The notes beneath the pieces were generated by a model, which saw only the letters and a program-made list of their open reading frames with translations, had not been told where the DNA came from and did no database searches. Shown piece after piece: positions 1 through 11,212 of a stretch of 64,000 nt of DNA; positions within the stretch are counted from its first letter, which is position 1, and each line of letters starts with the position of its first letter. Source of the stretch: Panax quinquefolius (taxonomy: Eukaryota; Streptophyta; Magnoliopsida; Apiales; Araliaceae). The translations under genes were made by a program, and so were the position numbers. Where the stretch lies: the NCBI GenBank assembly GCA_020205615.1, contig CM035166.1:93598706-93662705 (forward strand). Reading direction: 5' to 3'.

Positions 1-483
1 CTAATCTTCAATTGGTGATATCCGAAACGAAGATCAATTTTTGAAAAGAATTTGGCGCCTTGCAACTGGTCAAACAGGTCATCAATACGTGGCAATGGGT
101 ACCTATTTTTGATGGTGACATGATTCAACTCCCGATAATCAATACAAAGTCGCATACTCCCGTCTTTCTTTTTTTCGAATAGAACAGAGCACCCCCGAGG
201 AGAAGTACTAGGGACGAATAAAGCTAATGTCTAACAATTCCTGCAGTTGGGTCTTTAATTCCTGAAGTACAATAGGAGCCATTCGATATGGGGCTTTGGA
301 AATGGGTTTTGTACCGGGTTCAAGGTTGATACAAAATTCAATTTCACGCTCTGGGGGTAGGCCAGGAAGTTCTTCAGGAAATACGTCAGGAAATTCATTA
401 ACAATATAAATATCATTCAAAACTGACGTATTTTTGTTTAGATCCGTGACATGAGCTAAGAAAGCTTGACATCCGTTTTTCAA
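1..483 (-). pseudogene. Element A reverse transcriptase, N-terminal part (partial)
   Basis: Minus-strand reading from 483 gives the protease-RT linker ([15 protein letters not shown]) and then the RT entry block ([22 protein letters not shown]). It leaves the window before the catalytic FIDD box. A frame change near 205-210 separates the part ending in SFIRP from the part with KKDGSMRLC. The same stretch is continuous in element B (6700-6400), so this copy is broken or misread. In an intact element this polymerase copies the genomic RNA inside the virus-like particle. Confidence 0.85.
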
Positions 484-1344
484 TAAAACGAATAGCTTTA
501 TGGCTTGAGATGACAGTGATTGATTTTAATGGTTTGGTTGCTTGAATTCGCATAATAGGTTGGTTAGGAATATGAAAGCTAACAACCTTACGAAAACAAT
601 CAATTTTGCATGATGAGTAGTTAACCGATCTATCCCTAAAATTACATAAAATAAAAGTATTTTCAATGAAATAAGATCGATAGGTAATGTGTGGGTCCCA
701 AATTGAACCAAACAAGACTTATAAACCGTGGATGTAATGAAGGTTTCTCCCAACGGAGTTTCAACAGATAAGTCAAAGTCTAATTTCTCCGGAGTCAAAT
801 TTAAACGTTGAGCGCAAGTAGGAGAAATAAAAGAATGGGTAGAACCGGTATCAAATAAGGTATAGACTTCGCTAGAGTTTATGATAAGCTTACCCGTGAT
901 GACCTCATTCGGGTTCCTTGCTATCTGGGAGGTCACTACAAACGCTCTCCCTTGCACTACCAGCTTTGACTTTTCTGGGACGGCCTTTGGTGTCTCCATC
1001 CTAGCTGAACATGTATTCGGTGAACGACAAAATCGGGCTAGGTGACCTTCTCTTCCACAATTATAACATGTTTTGGACGGCATCGCGCAGTTTGGACTGA
1101 TGTGTCCCTCTCCTTCGCATTTGAAGCATATGACAGGTGGTTGTTCTCCTTCCTTAACAATGGGTGCTGGTGCTGACGTCTTTTCATCATTGTTGAATAT
1201 CCTTTTCTTGAAATGTCCATTTTTACTGTCTTGGCCATGATTACCACCGAAGTGGTTACCATTTCTGGCATGTTGATTCCCTCCACGTTTGTTGTCACCG
1301 CTTCGATGACTGATACCACTAGTATTTTCATGCTGCCGGCTGCT
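484..1344 (-). pseudogene. Element A Gag C-terminus (zinc knuckles) and aspartic protease
   Basis: From about 1083 downward one frame gives a CCHC zinc knuckle ([14 protein letters not shown]), a short basic linker, then a retropepsin-like protease with the active-site box [12 protein letters not shown]. The conserved block [19 protein letters not shown] follows. An earlier knuckle (C-K-C-x3-G-H type) lies at about 1085-1130 in another frame, matching the paired knuckles of element B. The protease would cut the Gag-Pol polyprotein. The frame is lost near 600-640, before the RT linker, so this is not a working polyprotein as read. Confidence 0.85.
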
Positions 1345-2107
1345 TTCTCTTGGTTACGTTGACTCGTTACCGCGCTCCAATAACTGAGCCCTATTTACAA
1401 CATCTGAGTGCAAACACAGTTTATGAGAAATAAGATATTGACGTATCTTCGATTTCAAACCTCTTAAAAACATTCGCGTCATTTGCTCTTCATTATCGAC
1501 CAAATGGGATGCAAACCGGGATAACTCCGCAAATTTAGCCTCGTATTGCGACACAGTCATATTGTTTTGTTCCAACTTGATAAACTCCACCTCTTTCATG
1601 TGACGAATACTCTCGGGAAAGTACATGTTGTTAAATAGCTCTTGGAACTTCTCCCAAGACATCTTGAGTGGCCAGTCGGATGCTTTTAATGATTCCCGCC
1701 AAGAATCACGCTTCTTCACGCAACATGAAGGTTGCGAAGGGAACCTTTTGCTCCTCGGAGCATCCCAAGACATCAAATATCTTGGTGATCTGCTTTATCC
1801 ATGCTTCCGCCTTAAGTGGTTTTGGCTCTCCAATAAACTCCGGTGGTCCCAGCTCCTTGAACTATTTAGCAGTGACTGTCCGAGAGTTTCCAGTGTTTCC
1901 ACCTATATTTTTGACAGGAGCCGCTCTCGCCTGATGTTGCATGAATTGCATAAAGCCTCTGAACAATCCATCATACATCATTTGGTCAGTGTTTTTGTTT
2001 GCATGAGGATTGTCGCCTTCCTGATGCACATTCTCTTGATTATTGATATGTGGAGACTCAATGGTCTCCTGTGCTCCATTGCTATTCTCAACATTCTCGG
2101 ATGTCAT
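1345..2107 (-). pseudogene. Element A Gag capsid region, frameshifted
   Basis: The likely start is the ATG at 2107, followed by MTSENVENSNG; an in-frame upstream Met at 2125 lacks support in sister copies. The first frame runs to about 1862 through a Gln/Asn-rich N-terminus. The retrotransposon-Gag core resumes at about 1776-1354 in another frame, with WEKFQELFNNMYFPESIR and VSQYEAKFAELSRFASHL. Gag forms the particle shell and binds RNA. At least two frame changes break the frame; homologous stretches in B and C break at different points. Confidence 0.85.
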
Positions 2108-2280
2108 TTTCAAATACTGCCACAAAATAAAGGTTAATTAACATATAACATATTATCCCTATACTCTGACCGACCAATTAAATACCAAATAAACTTAAGT
2201 AGGTCATACTAACGAAGGAATTCCCCGTCTCTCCCCTCCTAGTTCTAGTCTCACATCTTAGCCAGGGATCATATCCCTAA

Positions 2281-2292
2281 GCTTTGATACTA
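2281..2292 (-). promoter_or_regulatory. Element A primer-binding site (initiator Met tRNA type)
   Basis: The minus strand reads TAGTATCAAAGC just inside the LTR boundary, a two-mismatch version of the plant iMet site TGGTATCAGAGC. Element B has the cleaner TGGTATCAAAGC at the equivalent place. It primes minus-strand DNA synthesis. Confidence 0.75.
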
Positions 2293-2296
2293 ATCA

Positions 2297-2496
2297 TGGC
2301 GCCCCCAAAATAGGTATACATCACCTATTCTCGAGTCGCAAAATACATGGTACGTAATACAAATACAATCTTTAATATACAACAAGAGAGTCATGAGTTT
2401 CAATACAAATCTTGTCTTCTGACAATATCCACTCTCAGAATAAGTCCTCATTACATTTATTGTCACACTATTTAACAGAATAGTGAGGACTACTAA
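2297..2496 (-). repeat. Element A 5' LTR, gag-proximal 200 bp
   Basis: Begins TGGCGCCCCC next to the primer site and aligns with the first about 200 bp of both B LTRs (ATAGTGAGGACTACTAA at its far end). It stops where the B 3' LTR begins. The rest of this LTR resumes at 11213. Confidence 0.85.
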
Positions 2497-5020
2497 TGTG
2501 AAGCCCCCAAAATTAGGTATACATCACCCATTTTGGGTCGTCAGATACATGGTACAAAATTCAAATACAACTTACTAATACAACTATCGTGTACAATACA
2601 ACAAAACATAACTGTGAGTTTGAATACAATTATTGTCTACTAGAGATTATACAAACTCAAAAGGAGTCCTCATTACAATTATTAACACACTATTTCACGT
2701 AATAGTGAGGACTACTAATGCTATCCTCTCGACCGCCACTCTGCTCCCCGACTAGTCCTCGCTATGTTCTCATTTCTCAAGAGAACAAAGGAAAGAAAGG
2801 GTGAGCTCAACTAGCCCAAAGAAGAAATATTATGACTAAGATAATGCGTATAAATTATCGTTAGCCTTCAACAGTGTTAAACCGATAAAATATAACAACA
2901 TTAAGTTTAATCAAGAATGGAACAAGCAATCCATTAAAAGAGTCAAGTAGAGAATAAAATCTACTATCTTTTATGATTTAAAAGGTTTTTCATGACTTTT
3001 ATAACTGGGACTCAGCTTAATAAATAATCCACATCATCGAATCACCCCTGCACTACGGCCAAGGATATTCTTTAGTATCACGACCACAAATTATCCATGC
3101 ACTACAGACAAGGACATTCGTGTATTCATTAATGGTCATGATCATGCCAACAATAGTCCATCAATGCACTACGGGCCAATGAGAACTTTTTCCACATCAT
3201 TTGTAACATTACGGTCATGATTACACCGAATAATCCCTGGTCATAATCATACCAAGTCCATCTATGCACTACAGAAGCCACGATGACTTTCAACATAATA
3301 TAAACATGAGGATGATGACAATGATATAAGAATTCAATAAAACAAGTTCAAGAATTAATTTATCCAGAACTAATAATGTCCAAATTGTCAACATGATATT
3401 TGCTTTATAGAGTAAAATTCAAGAATGATTAGAAGAATATTTCCATGAAAAGATATCGGATGAAGCGCAAATATCAAGGATATTCTACTAATTTCATGGA
3501 GTATAGAAGTCAAAACTTTAACCAACCGAGTATAATAAAGAATGGAATAACAAAAGAAATCACCATTCATGCGACTTGCATAGACGAGTTATTCCAAAGA
3601 GAATAATAATAATCGGAACCGTGTCGTGCAAAAATTTTGCACATGTGATGTTCCAACAGAATAATAAAGATTTTAACCAGTCCGGTGTAAAACACACGCA
3701 TGTGATGTTCCAAATGTAATAATAATAAAAAGATGAACCGTGTCCTGTATAAAATACATGCATGTGGATGTTCCAACAGAATAATAATAAAGATTTTAAA
3801 CCGTCCTGTAAAAACACATGCATGTGATGTTCCAATAGAATAATAATAACTGGAATAACAGAAGAATTTCACCAAGTATAGGGTAGCCCACGTATACAGG
3901 TTATTCCAAATAATGGAATAACATAAGTTCTCTTCATGAATACAAAAGAAATAACACCCCTTATATTAGTAGGAGATTGAATAACGCAAAGAGTGTAAGT
4001 AATGTAATACTCTTCTTCTCTCTCTTTATTCTTTCTATACTTTCTCTCTCTATAGCTTGAATGAATTAAGTGAAAATAATAAAGCACTAGGCCTCTATTT
4101 ATAGAAGATTTCTAGCTTAGAACTTGAAATGTGAAAAGGTAAGTGGCTCGACGATTGTGATGTGAAAAAAGAAAAGTGGTTTGACGCTCAGTAATGTGAA
4201 ACACCAAGTGGTTTGACGCCTGTAATGTGAAACGACAATTGGTTCGACGCCTGTAATATAAAACGGTAAGTGGTTTGACGTCTGGAAAAGGTAATTACAA
4301 TTGACGAAGGTAATTACTATTGACGAAGGTAATTACTATTGACGAAGAGACTCTTAGATGATGACATATGGGCCCCCCATAAAATAACCAAACTTACCAC
4401 AAACGTCTCATAATAGACTCTTTATATACATTAAGGATTGAATAAATATTACCACAAATCATTTTATTTTTAATCAACACATATTTAATCTTTCAACAAT
4501 TATTAATCATTTATAACTTGTCGTCTCAATTATTGATTTAATAATATAACATATTATACAGATGATACTGTGACAATAATTGAATCAATTATATAAGAGA
4601 TATGATGCAACAATTACTGTAGCAATAATTGAGTATAGCTGAGTGACTTCTCACGTAAGCATCAATAATCAATACCGTGTGCTACTATGCAACCACGCGT
4701 ATTACTGTACTTTTACTACTGGGTAGTTCAACAGTTTTAACGGTAACACCTCCACCGTTATTTTCATAAAATATTTTTGTCGTTTTCTCAATCCGACAAT
4801 AATTCCGAGTGGGGTCCACCAATGATTGTGTCGTCGTACGAATATTTCCCGACAAAAATAATATTCCCCGACCAAACGAATATTTTACAACAACTTGCTT
4901 ACTTTGCAAAATTTATAAATATTACCCACAACTATAACATTATATCAAATTTACTCCATAATATTCAAAAATAATATTTATAGAAAATTCATCTTTATTT
5001 ATAAAAGTTGGGGTCTTACA
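2497..5020 (-). repeat. Element B 3' LTR (about 2.5 kb)
   Basis: Near-identical partner of 8658-11212. It carries tandem subrepeats: units containing TGCACTACGGCCAAGGA at about 3040-3290; units of 60-70 bp with AATAATAATAAAGATTTTAA at 3600-3860; and about 33-bp units with AAGTGGTTTGACG at 4140-4290. A TATA-like CTATAAATAG (minus strand) lies at about 4095-4105. Short open frames across 3560-3875 are products of the subrepeats and not genes. Confidence 0.92.
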
Positions 5021-5038
5021 ACCTCCCCTTCTTATGAA
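5021..5038 (-). promoter_or_regulatory. Element B polypurine tract
   Basis: The minus strand reads AAGAAGGGGAGGT directly before the 3' LTR start TGTAAGACCCC. This is the expected purine-rich plus-strand primer. Elements C and F have AAGGAGGGAGGT at the same position. Confidence 0.88.
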
Positions 5039-5053
5039 ATTTCCGCCCTCGAA

Positions 5054-5239
5054 TTAAGGTACGTTACTTGGTATGTCGAAGAGGTAAGGATACCTTGATT
5101 TCATTTCAGATTCTAACTCCCAAGTCATTTCCTCAACATCGTGGTTTCTCCACAAAACTTTGACTTGAGGTATAACCTTGGAGCGTAGAATATGTTCCTT
5201 CTTATCCAAAATTTGAACAGGAACCTTTTCATACGTCAA
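5054..5239 (-). pseudogene. Element B integrase C-terminal tail with chromodomain-like block
   Basis: Minus-strand reading gives TYEKVPVQILDKKEHILR, then [16 protein letters not shown] and the end motif RYPYLF. This is the typical tail of Del/Tekay-type integrases, where a chromodomain-like module probably guides insertion into heterochromatin. Only this tail survives, since the preceding integrase is absent. It ends about 34 bp before the LTR, with the polypurine tract in between. Confidence 0.88.
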
Positions 5240-5292
5240 ATCTTCCGCTATTTCATCCGGTTCCTCATACGCATCAGCTCCAGATCTGTAAC

Positions 5293-6975
5293 TTAAGTAG
5301 CTCTAACTTTATCGATTAAAGTCGGTTCTACTCGTATATTCGCCATCATCACATGGGTCCCTGGAGTCTTTAACTCTATCTCAATCCTTTGCAAGTCACA
5401 CAAAATGGGCCTTTGCGTTGACAATATCGCACTCGTACTTGCATATGATCTTCTACTCAATGCGTCAGCTACCACGTTCTTTTTTCCAAGATGGTATTGG
5501 ATGGTATGATCATAATCTTTCAACAGTTCAAGCCAACATCGTTGTCGCATGTTGAGTTCCTTTTGAGTAAACAAATATTTGAGGCTTTTATGATCCGTAA
5601 AGATCTCCACCTTCTCCCCATACAAGTAATGCCTCCAAATATTTAGTGCGAAGACAACAGCTACCAACTCTAGATCATGAGTAGGATAATTTCTCTCATA
5701 TTCTTTGAGTTGTCTTGAGGCATAGGCTATGACTTTTCGATGTTGCATGAGAACACATCCCAACCCTTTGCCCGAAGCATCATCAGTAGATGATAAATCC
5801 TCCGAGCCGAGATGGTATTGTCGTAACAGTCTTTGAATGAGTCTCCTCTTGAGTTCTTGAAAACTCTTCTCACATTCTTCGCTCCAACCGAACTTTGTAT
5901 CTTTCAGAGTCAGCTGAGTTAATGGAGTAGCAATTCGAGAAAATCCTTCCATAAATCTCCGATAATAACCAGCTAAGCCGAGAAAGCTACGTATTTCGGT
6001 CACTAATTTAGGTTGCTCCCAGCTTTGAATTGCCTCAATCTTTGCTGGGTCAACAGATATTCCATGACTTGATACTACGTGCCCAAGGAATGCTACTTCC
6101 TCAAGCCAGAATTCGCATTTCTTTAACTTGGCATAAAGCTTGTATTCACGAAGCTTTTGGAGTGTCAGCCTCAAGTGTTGCTCATGATCTTCACGGCTTT
6201 TGGAATAAATAAGGATGTCATCAATAAAGACGACCACAAATTGATCCAAATATTCCTTGAATACTCGGTTCATCATATCCATGAAGGCAGCAAGAGCATT
6301 AGTCAATCCAAAGGACATGACTAGGAATTCATAATGCCCGTATCGAGTTTTGAAAGCCGTCTTTGGAATGTCATCGGTTCTAATCTTCAATTGGTGATAT
6401 CCGGAACGAAGATCAATCTTTGAAAAGAATTTGGCTCCTTGCAACTGGTCAAATAGGTCATCAATACATGGCAATGGATACCTATTTTTGATGGTGACAT
6501 GATTCAATTCTCGATAATCAATACAAAGTCGCATACTCCCATCTTTATTCTTCACGAATAGAACAGGAGCACCCCAAGGAGAAGTACTAGGACGAATAAA
6601 GCCGATGTCAACAATTCCTGCGGTTGGGTCTTTAACTCCACGAAGTTCAATAGGAGCCATCCGATATGGGGCTTTGGAAATGGGTTTTGTACCGGGTTCA
6701 AGGTCGATACAAAATTTAATTTCACGCTCAGGGGGTAGGCCAGGAAGTTCTTCGGGGAATACGTCAAGAAATTTATTAACAATAGAAATATCGTTCAAAA
6801 TTGACGTATTTTTGTTTAAATCTGTGACAAGAGCTAAGAAAGCTTGACATCCGTTTTTCAATAAATGAATAGCTTTATGGCTTGAGATGACCGTGATTGA
6901 TTTTAATGGTTTGGTCGCTTGAATTCGCATAATAGGTTGATTAGGAATATGAAAGCTAACAACCTTACTAAACAA
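5293..6975 (-). CDS. Element B reverse transcriptase and RNase H (560-aa open frame)
   Basis: The longest open frame in the window. In order: protease-RT linker (residues about 60-110, [13 protein letters not shown]); RT palm with [25 protein letters not shown] and the catalytic FIDDILIYS (about residue 250); thumb and connection with [13 protein letters not shown]; RNase H with [14 protein letters not shown], the acidic THDLEL and [10 protein letters not shown]; and the closing [11 protein letters not shown] local scramble before the first RNase H aspartate ([14 protein letters not shown]) looks like a pair of compensating frameshifts. The annotated Met is only the first one after a frame break; the natural polyprotein starts in gag. 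The frame ends just after a block that in C precedes the integrase zinc finger. Confidence 0.93.
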   Translation of the reverse strand: MFSKVVSFHIPNQPIMRIQATKPLKSITVISSHKAIHLLKNGCQAFLALVTDLNKNTSILNDISIVNKFLDVFPEELPGLPPEREIKFCIDLEPGTKPISKAPYRMAPIELRGVKDPTAGIVDIGFIRPSTSPWGAPVLFVKNKDGSMRLCIDYRELNHVTIKNRYPLPCIDDLFDQLQGAKFFSKIDLRSGYHQLKIRTDDIPKTAFKTRYGHYEFLVMSFGLTNALAAFMDMMNRVFKEYLDQFVVVFIDDILIYSKSREDHEQHLRLTLQKLREYKLYAKLKKCEFWLEEVAFLGHVVSSHGISVDPAKIEAIQSWEQPKLVTEIRSFLGLAGYYRRFMEGFSRIATPLTQLTLKDTKFGWSEECEKSFQELKRRLIQRLLRQYHLGSEDLSSTDDASGKGLGCVLMQHRKVIAYASRQLKEYERNYPTHDLELVAVVFALNIWRHYLYGEKVEIFTDHKSLKYLFTQKELNMRQRCWLELLKDYDHTIQYHLGKKNVVADALSRRSYASTSAILSTQRPILCDLQRIEIELKTPGTHVMMANIRVEPTLIDKVRAT

Positions 6976-7335
6976 TCAATTTTGCATGATGAGTAGTTAA
7001 CCAATCAATCCTAGAATCACGCCAAATGCAAGTATTTTCAATGAAATAAGATCTACGGTAGTGTGAGGTACCGATTTGAACCAAACAAGACTTATAAATA
7101 GAGGATGTAATGAAGGTTTCTCCCAACGGAGTTTCCACAGATAAGTCAAAGTCTAATTTCTCCGGAGTCAAATTTAATCGATGAGCGCAAGTAGGAGAAA
7201 TAAAAGAATGGGTAGAACCGGTATCAAATAAAGTATAGATTTCGTTAGAGTTTATGATAAGCTTACCCGTGATGACCTCATTCGGGTTCCTTTCTTTCTG
7301 GAGGTCACAACAAACGCTCTCCTCAGACTACTGGT
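6976..7335 (-). pseudogene. Element B aspartic protease
   Basis: The minus strand encodes [20 protein letters not shown] with the DTG triad at about 7215-7240, followed by [20 protein letters not shown]. It is homologous to the protease of A and C. The frame breaks near 6968-6980 against the RT frame, and again between protease and the second zinc knuckle. Confidence 0.82.
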
Positions 7336-8469
7336 TTTGACTTTTCCGACTGACCTTTGGTGCCTCCATCCTAGCTGAATTTGTCTTGATGAACGACAAA
7401 ATCGGCTAAGTGACCTTCTCTTCCACAATTATAACATGCTTTGACGGCATCGCGCAGTTTGGACTGATGTGCCCCTCCCCTCCGCATTTGAAACATATGA
7501 TAGGTGGTCGTTCTCCTTCCTTAACGACAGTGTTGGTCGACGCCTTTCCATCATTGTTGAATCTCCTCTTCTTGAAATATCCATTCTTATTGTTTTGGCC
7601 TCGATTACCAATCAAGTGGTTACCATTTCGCCTGTTGATTCCTCCACGCTTGTTATCACTTGCTTGATGATCGCTTCTCATTGGTATTATCATTTTGTTT
7701 GATCTTTCTTTTAGTTGCGTTGACTCGTTATCGCTCTCCACTAATTGAGCCTTATTTACAAAATCTGAATATAAACACAGTTTATGAGAAATAAGATGTT
7801 GACGTATCTCCGGCTTCAAACCTCTTACAAACATCCGTGTCATTCTCTCTTCATTATCCACCAAGTGGGATACAAACTGGGATAACTCCACAAATTTAGC
7901 CTCGTATTGCGACACGATCATATTGTTTTATTACAACTTGATAAACTCCACCTCCTTCATGTGACGAATACTTTCGGGAAAGTATTTGTCGTTGAACAGC
8001 TCTTGGAACTTCTCCCAAGACATCTTTAGTACGACAGGTTGAGTACGTTTTACCGATTCCCACCAGTAATCTGCCTCTCCGCGCAACATAAAGGCGGCAA
8101 AGGAAACCTTTTGCTCCTCGGAGCATCCTAAGACATCAAATATCTAGGTGATCTGCTTTATCCATGCTTCCGCCATAAGTGGTTTTGGCTCTCCCTTAAA
8201 CTCCGGTGGTCCCAGCTCCTTGAACTGTTTAGCGATGACCGCCGAGAGTTTCCAAGTGTTTCCACTGCATTTTGGACAGAGCCGCTCTCACTCACTGTTG
8301 CAGCATAAATTGCATAAAGCCCCCGAACATTTGATCATTCATCATTTGGTCGGTGTTGTTGTTTGCATGAGGATTGTCGCCTTCGATGCACATTATCCCG
8401 ATTATTGATATGTGGTGAATCAACGTTACTTTGTGCTCCATTGCTATTCTCAACATTCTCTGGATGTCA
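7336..8469 (-). pseudogene. Element B Gag with paired zinc knuckles, frameshifted
   Basis: The best continuous frame is 7921-7406. It holds the end of the Gag core (SQYEAKFVELSQFVSHLVDN, RMTRMFVRGLKPEIR), an Asn/Lys/Arg-rich basic stretch, and a CCHC knuckle [15 protein letters not shown] second knuckle (CYNCGREGH) follows at about 7395-7440 in another frame and has lost its last Cys. The N-terminal half (about 8469-7922) aligns with the Gag of A, with WEKFQELFND around 8000-8030, but is split by frame changes. Confidence 0.85.
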
Positions 8470-8643
8470 TTTTCAGATACTTCCACAAAACAAAGGTTAA
8501 TTGACATGTAACATATTATCCCTAAATTCTGACCGACCAATTAAATACCACATAAACTTTGGTAGGTCATACTAGCGAAGGAATTTCCCGTCTCTCCTTT
8601 CCTAGTACTATTCTCACATCTTAGCCAGGGATCATATCCCTAA

Positions 8644-8655
8644 GCTTTGATACCA
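8644..8655 (-). promoter_or_regulatory. Element B primer-binding site (iMet tRNA)
   Basis: The minus strand reads TGGTATCAAAGC two bases inside the 5' LTR, with one mismatch to the plant initiator-Met primer site TGGTATCAGAGC. Confidence 0.88.
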
Positions 8656-8657
8656 AC

Positions 8658-11212
8658 TGTGATGCCCCCCAAAATTAGGTATACATCACCCATTTTGGGT
8701 CGTCAGATACATGGTACAAAATTCAAATACAACTTACTAATACAACTGTCGTGTACAATACGACAAAATATAACTATGAGTTTGAATACAATTATTGTCT
8801 ACTAGAGATTATACAAACTCAAAAGGAGTCCTCATTACAATTATTAACACACTATTTCACAGAATAGTAAGGACTACTAATGCTATCCTCTGGACCGTCA
8901 CTCCGTTCCCCGACTAGTCCCTGTTATGTTCTCATTTGCTGAAGAGAACAGTGAAAGAAAGGGTGAGCTCAACTAGTCCAGTAAGAAATATTATGACTAA
9001 GATAATGCAGAATAAATTATCGTTAGCCTTCAACAGTGTTAAACTGATAAAATATAACAACATCAAGTTTAACTGCAGCGGAACAAGCAATCCATTAAAA
9101 GAGTCAAGTAGAGAATAAAATCTACTATCTTTTATGATTTAAAAGGGTTTTCAAGACTTTTATCGCTGGGACTCAGCTTAATAAATAATCTACATCATCG
9201 AATCACCCCCTGCACTACGGCCAAGGATATTCTTTAGTATCACGACCACAAATTATCCATGCATTACAGCCATGGACATTCGTGTATTCATTAATGGTCA
9301 TGATCATGCCAACAACTGTCCATCAATGCACTACGGGCCAATGATAACTTTTACCACATCATTTGTAATATTACGGTCATGATTACACCGAATAATCCCT
9401 AGTCATAATCATACCAAGTCCATCTATGCACTACAGGCCACATATGACTTTCAACATAATATAAACATGAGGATGATGACAATGATATAAGAATTCAATA
9501 AAACAAGTTCAAGAATTAATTTATCCAGGAACTAATAATGTCCAAATTGTCAACATGATACTGCTTTGTAGAGTAAAATTCAAGAATGATCAGAAGAATA
9601 TTTTCATGAAAAGATCTTCGGATGAAGCCTTGAAATATCAAGGATATTCTACTAATTTCATGGAGTATAGAAGTCAAAACTTTAACCAACCGAGTATAAT
9701 AAAGAATGGAACAACAAAAGAAATCACCATGCATGCATGTAGATTGCCGATAGACAAAGTTATTCCAACGTAAATAATAATAACGAAACCGAAGTCGGAA
9801 AAAATTTTGCACGCAGACGGGATGTTCCAACAGAATAATAAAGATTTTAAGATCGGTCCTGTAAAACACATGCATGTGATGTTCCAATGTAATAATAATA
9901 AAGACTTTAACCAAGTCCGATGTAAAACACACATACGAGATGTTCCAACGAATAATAATAATAAAGATTTTAACCGTGTCCTGTAAAACACACGACAGGA
10001 TGTTCCAATGTAATAATAATAATCGGAATAATGTAAGAATTTCACCAAGTATAGGGTAGCTCAGCGTATACAAGTTATTCCAATGTAATAATAAATAATG
10101 GAATAACATAAGTTCTCTTCATGAATACAAAAGAAATAACACCCCTTACATTAGTAGGAGATTGAATCTTTACAGAGTGTAGTAACGAATACTCTTCTTC
10201 TTTCTCTCTTATTCTCTCTATACTTTCTCTCTCTATAGCTTGAATGAATTAAGTGAAAAATAATGAAGCACTAGGCCTCTATTTATAGAAGATTTCTAGC
10301 TTAGCACTTGAAATGTGAAAAGGCAAGTGGCTTGACGAATCGGTGATGTGAAAAGAAAAGTGGTTTGGCGCTCAGTAATGTGAAACACCAAGTGGTTTGA
10401 CGTCTCAGAATGTGAAACAACAATTGGTTCGACGCTTTTATAATATGAAACGGCAAGTGGTTTGACGTCTAGTAAAAGGTAATTACTATTGACGAAGGTA
10501 ATTACTATCGACGAAAGGTAATTACTATTGATGAAGAGACTCTTAGATGATGACATATGGGCCCCCATAAAATAACCAAACTTACCACAAACGCCTCATA
10601 ATAGACTCTTTATATACATCAAGGATTGAATAAATATTACCACAAATCATTTTATTTTTAATCAACACAAATTTAATCTTTCAACAAATATTAATCATTT
10701 ATAACTTGTCGTCTCAATTATTGATTTAATAATATAACATATTATACGTATGATACTGTGACAATAATTGAATCAATAATATAAAAGATATGATGCGTGA
10801 ATTATCGTAGCAATAATTGAGTATAAATGAGTGACTTCTCACGTAAGCATCAATAATCAATACCGCAGTGTGCTACTATGCAACCACAGCATTCATCGTA
10901 CTTTTACTACCGGGTAGTTCAATGGTTTTAACGGTAACACCTCCGCCGTTATTTTCATAAAGTATTTGTATCATTTTCTCAATTCGACAATAATTCTATT
11001 GTGGGGTCCACCAATGATTATGCCGTCGTACGAATATTCTCCGACAAAAAAAATATTCCCCGACCAAACGAATATTTTATAACAACTTGCTTACTTTACA
11101 AAATTTATAAATATTACCCACAACTATAACATTATATCAAATTTACTCCATAATATTCAAAAATAATATTTATAGAAAATTCATCTTTATTTATAAAAGT
11201 TGGGGTCTTACA
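8658..11212 (-). repeat. Element B 5' LTR
   Basis: About 2555 bp, near-identical to 2497-5020. A probable core promoter on the minus strand is CTATAAATAG at 10279-10288, followed by a CT-rich stretch (10195-10240 on the plus strand) typical of the start region. Most differences from its partner are C/T or G/A changes and short scrambles at CG or CTG/CAG sites. Confidence 0.92.

Larger units (their letters stand above)
2497..11212 (-). mobile_element. Ty3/gypsy element B, complete ends, integrase deleted
   Basis: Minus-strand LTR retrotransposon of about 8.7 kb nested in the 5' LTR of A. Its LTRs are 2497-5020 (3') and 8658-11212 (5'), both starting TGTGA.GCCCCC and ending TCTTACA on the plus strand. 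Flanks are ACTAA (2492-2496) and ACTAC (11213-11217), a near-perfect 5-bp target duplication. Inside are primer site, gag, protease, RT and RNase H, then the integrase tail directly. The integrase zinc finger and catalytic core are missing, so it could not integrate on its own. Confidence 0.92.

Noticed and set aside
2281..2292. Possible tRNA-Met gene from TGGTATCA words near LTRs (also 8644, 18301, 41933, 49807, 60363)
   Set aside because: Only the primer-complementary 12-18 bases are present; there is no cloverleaf, and each lies at an LTR edge.
3560..3875. Overlapping minus-strand open frames with repeated Tyr/Phe-rich protein
   Set aside because: They are read from tandem LTR subrepeats (AATAATAATAAAGATTTT units) and recur only in the LTRs of B and A; no protein family.
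9516..10109. 197-aa minus-strand open frame
   Set aside because: Lies wholly within the 5' LTR of B and translates the same subrepeats; not conserved as a frame between LTR copies.
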